From: an uncultured Synergistaceae bacterium
Lineage (GTDB): Bacteria; Synergistota; Synergistia; Synergistales; Aminobacteriaceae
Assembly (NCBI GenBank): GCA_937870605.1
Contig: CALMZW010000062.1
Span: forward strand, 1 to 8,113
DNA: 8,113 bases
Direction: 5' to 3'
Below are positions 5,738 to 8,113 of this stretch, one piece after another. The position numbers and the translations under genes are program-made. Every line of letters begins with the position of its first letter. Position 1 is the stretch's first letter. The notes beneath the pieces are model-generated. The model was not told the DNA's origin. It searched no databases and worked only from the letters and a program-made list of their open reading frames with translations.

Positions 5738-7960
5738 ATGACGCCGCTGGTCGATGAGACGCCCTGTCATACATTGGATCAGTTCCGTATGCTCATTCGC
5801 GATGGAGGGATCAGGCCTGTGTTTCAGCCAATCGTGGATATTCGCGGAGGTTCGGTGTTCGGGTACGAAGTGTTGTCGCGCGGGAAGCCGCCGCTCGAGT
5901 CGCCGGAGGCGTTCTTTCGCGTCGCGCGCGAGAACGACATGCTCTGGGAATGCGAACAGGCGCGCCGGAAGGTTGCGTTTTCGAGCGGTCCGTTCAGGAC
6001 GTGGAGCAAGGGCGCGCGTCTCTTCCTCAACGTCAGCCCCGAGATCTTCGTCGACGCCCGCTTCCGGAGCACGTTTTCGTCCGCGCGTCTCAAGGAAGCG
6101 GGGTTCTCGGAACAGCAACTCGTCTTCGAGATTACGGAGAAATGTTCCATCCCGGACTACCGGGCGCTGTCGGAGGCCGTCGCCCATTTCCGGCAGCAGG
6201 GGTTCGAGATCGCGCTGGACGATCTGGGCGCCGGCGATTCGGGGCTTCAGACGCTGGCCTGCTGCGCCCCGGACTACATGAAGATCGACATGTCGCTGAT
6301 CCGGGGGATCGCGCAGGATGCGTACAAGCAGAACATCGTGGCGTTTCTCTGTTCGTTTTCCTCGAAGGTGAACGCGCGGGTCATCGCCGAAGGCGTCGAG
6401 AACTGGGACGACCTTCGGACCGTCCTCGAACTCGGCGTCCGTTTCGCGCAGGGGTACTGCCTCGCGAAGCCGCAGGCGGAGATCGAATCCCCGGCGGAAT
6501 CCGTCATCCGGACGGTGCAGTCCATACGGAACGAAATCCTCCACAAGGCCGGCGACGTCTGCGAGGGGGGAGAGGGCGTCATGGCGCTGGCGCAGCGGGG
6601 AACGGTCCTCGGGTGCGGGGAGATCGACTGCGAGGAGATGGAACGACGCTTCCGCCGCTCCCCGTCCGTAGGGCATATCGTCGTTCTGGACGGGGCGAAG
6701 CCGTACGGGCTGATCACGCGCCAGAGCTTCTTCCAGAAAATGGGGGGCGCTTTCGGCTACCAGCTCTTCCAGAAACAGGCGGTCGAATGCATCGCGAAAC
6801 GCGATTTTCTCGTGGTGTCGCGGCAGACATCCGTGAGCGGCCTGGCGAAGTCGGCGATGGAGCGGGGCCACGATGACCTGTACGATCCGGTCGTCGTGGT
6901 CGACGACGCGGGGGATTTCGCCGGAACGATCACGATGAAGCAGATCATCTCCCGCGCGGAGGAACTGGAGATCGAGCGCGCGCTGAACTGCAATCCGCTG
7001 AGCGGCCTGCCCGGAAACCGGCACATCGAAACGTGGATCCGGGAAAGCCGGGACGGCGGGAAGCCCTTCTCGCTGATCTACGCGGACCTCGACCGGTTCA
7101 AGGAATATAACGACACGTACGGCTTCACGAACGGGGATCGCCTGATCATGCTGTCGGCGCGGATCCTCAGGGACGCCCTTTCGGATCTGCCCGCGGGGGC
7201 GCGTCTCGGACACGTCGGCGGCGACGATTTCGTGTGCGTCGTCCCCGGGAAGGTTCCGACGGACGTTCTGGAGTCCGTATGCGTTTCGTTCGACCGGGAG
7301 AAGATGGAGTTCTTCTCGCAAACGGATGCGCAGCGGGGCTTTTTCGAGGCGAAGGACCGAAGGGACGAGATCAACAGGATCCGCCTGACCACGCTGTCCC
7401 TTTCCGTCGTCGAAAGCGAGAAGCTCGACGCCGATATGCACATGGGGCATATCGCGCAGGTCGCGGCTTCGCTGAAGCATTACACGAAGCAGATGACGGC
7501 CCTCGAAGGGAAAAGCATGTACCTCGTCGAACGCCGGGACCGCGCGACGCCGATCCACGCTTCGGCGCGCGCTCCGACGAGGTCGATCGCGCCCTCGTCC
7601 GCCAGCCAGCGGATCTCCTCTTTCGAAAAGCGCATCGCATGTCGGTTACGGATGACCATTCCCGTCAGCGATTTCTCGCCGGACCAACGTGTCAGAAGCT
7701 CCTTCTCGTCGCTGCTCAGGGACGGCTGCGCGAACAGCGTTTTCGTCGAATCGTCGTACTCCGCGATGAGGAAGTTTCGGGCGTCCATCAGCTCGCCGAG
7801 TTCCCTCCGGATCACCTTCACGACCCCGGCGAGCGTCGCGGAGATCGCCATCGCGTCCGCTATCGCGCGCTGCACGCTCCGAAACGGTTCTTTCCGGGAG
7901 AAGGCCCCGAAGGCCGTCTCCCGGAATTCGTCCCTCCCGTCATCGGGGTGCAGATCGTAG
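5738..7960 (+). CDS. EAL-CBS-CBS-GGDEF c-di-GMP phosphodiesterase with aberrant C-terminus
   Basis: A 740-codon frame whose first 600 or so residues are a c-di-GMP enzyme. The EAL domain (about 15-250) has EVL (E44), N98, E131, the DD pair D161-D162, K182, E218 and Q238, all the expected metal and substrate residues, so it should cleave c-di-GMP to pGpG. Two CBS-like repeats follow (about 275-335 and 345-400), a likely nucleotide-sensing regulatory module. The GGDEF domain (about 415-600) has DLDRFKEYNDTYGF, but its signature is GGDDF (494-498) and no RxxD inhibitory site precedes it; cyclase activity is doubtful. Family similarity ends near VERRD (about 601). The last 140 residues, rich in Ser, Arg and Ala, are the antisense of the PAS-GAF fragment, so the native stop has been lost at a junction. 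No membrane segment is seen. The ATG at 5738 follows a G-rich ribosome binding site; TTG at 5732 is an alternative start. Confidence 0.88.
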   Translation: MTPLVDETPCHTLDQFRMLIRDGGIRPVFQPIVDIRGGSVFGYEVLSRGKPPLESPEAFFRVARENDMLWECEQARRKVAFSSGPFRTWSKGARLFLNVSPEIFVDARFRSTFSSARLKEAGFSEQQLVFEITEKCSIPDYRALSEAVAHFRQQGFEIALDDLGAGDSGLQTLACCAPDYMKIDMSLIRGIAQDAYKQNIVAFLCSFSSKVNARVIAEGVENWDDLRTVLELGVRFAQGYCLAKPQAEIESPAESVIRTVQSIRNEILHKAGDVCEGGEGVMALAQRGTVLGCGEIDCEEMERRFRRSPSVGHIVVLDGAKPYGLITRQSFFQKMGGAFGYQLFQKQAVECIAKRDFLVVSRQTSVSGLAKSAMERGHDDLYDPVVVVDDAGDFAGTITMKQIISRAEELEIERALNCNPLSGLPGNRHIETWIRESRDGGKPFSLIYADLDRFKEYNDTYGFTNGDRLIMLSARILRDALSDLPAGARLGHVGGDDFVCVVPGKVPTDVLESVCVSFDREKMEFFSQTDAQRGFFEAKDRRDEINRIRLTTLSLSVVESEKLDADMHMGHIAQVAASLKHYTKQMTALEGKSMYLVERRDRATPIHASARAPTRSIAPSSASQRISSFEKRIACRLRMTIPVSDFSPDQRVRSSFSSLLRDGCANSVFVESSYSAMRKFRASISSPSSLRITFTTPASVAEIAIASAIARCTLRNGSFREKAPKAVSRNSSLPSSGCRS

Positions 7961-8113
7961 AAATGGACCGCGCCGACGAGTTCTTCCGGGCGATATCCGA
8001 GGATCGATTCCACGGCGTCGCTCACGAAGGTGTAGATTCCACTCGTATCGACCTGCCAGAGGAAGGTCCGGCTCAAGACAGCGATCCGGTTCAAGACATC
8101 GTCAGGCTCCCGA
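7480..8113 (-). CDS. PAS-GAF sensor protein fragment, truncated at both ends
   Basis: The minus-strand frame is open to the right edge, so the true start lies outside the window; a TTG at 8092-8094 is unlikely to be the start. A PAS domain is visible (FLWQVDTSGIYTFVSDAVESILGYRPEELVG, then FYDLHPDD and KEPFRSV). It lacks the usual C-terminal PAS strands and jumps straight to a GAF linker (RAIADAMAISATLAGVVKVI) and a GAF domain (DARNFLIAEYD, GEKSLTGMVIRNRHAMRF, GARAEAWIGV). GAF domains of this type normally continue into VPL and further strands. Here similarity stops at V (codon 7546-7548) and the frame runs another 66 bases or so in the antisense of the EAL/GGDEF gene. No output domain remains. 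It was probably part of a larger multi-domain sensor or regulator and is now likely non-functional, unless the join is an assembly error. Confidence 0.72.
   Translation of the reverse strand, partial: REPDDVLNRIAVLSRTFLWQVDTSGIYTFVSDAVESILGYRPEELVGAVHFYDLHPDDGRDEFRETAFGAFSRKEPFRSVQRAIADAMAISATLAGVVKVIRRELGELMDARNFLIAEYDDSTKTLFAQPSLSSDEKELLTRWSGEKSLTGMVIRNRHAMRFSKEEIRWLADEGAIDLVGARAEAWIGVARSRRSTRYMLFPSRAVICFV

Noticed and set aside
5627..7558. A 643-codon minus-strand open frame opposite the EAL/GGDEF gene
   Set aside because: Antisense artefact; the plus frame has a complete set of EAL, CBS and GGDEF motifs.
1..8113. CRISPR arrays, tRNA genes, insertion sequences
   Set aside because: No regularly spaced repeats, no cloverleaf-like sequence with a TTCRANY loop, and no transposase motifs were noticed.

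Overview
The window is a piece of a GC-rich bacterial chromosome with compact genes and strong AGGAGG-type ribosome binding sites. It carries an energy-coupling factor (ECF) vitamin-type transporter and c-di-GMP signalling genes. No ribosomal or other phylogenetic marker is present. The gene style would fit a high-GC Synergistota- or Firmicutes-like anaerobe, but that placement is a guess.

Left part (1-735, minus strand): the first 28 codons of a flavin-reductase-like protein run off the left edge, preceded 31 bases upstream by a GNAT acetyltransferase. Both look less GC-rich than the rest. A 250-base gap (736-985) with no convincing gene separates them from the next operon.

Centre (986-about 4592, minus strand): a three-gene operon. 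Reading in the direction of transcription, it has an extended -10 promoter (4584-4592), a leader of about 370 nt with a strong intrinsic terminator in front of the first gene, a PPC/DUF296 protein (3770-4204), an ECF substrate-binding S protein (3187-3750), and one polypeptide that fuses the ECF transmembrane coupling protein EcfT to two ABC ATPases (986-3160). Together these supply all four parts of an ECF transporter in two polypeptides. The leader terminator suggests control by attenuation, perhaps by the transported compound. The two ATPase halves carry complementary defects, which predicts one working and one degenerate ATP site.

Right part (plus strand): a divergent radical SAM protein of the SPL/COG1533 type (4692-5525), a 212-base gap with three consecutive hairpins, and an EAL-CBS-CBS-GGDEF c-di-GMP protein (5738-7960). 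Its EAL residues look intact and its GGDEF signature is altered (GGDDF).

Right edge: a PAS-GAF sensor fragment on the minus strand meets the EAL/GGDEF gene tail to tail near 7540-7548. Each reading frame runs on for a while in the antisense of the other gene, and the GAF domain stops in mid-fold. This is a rearrangement breakpoint or an assembly join. The PAS domain of the same fragment also appears to be cut short internally.
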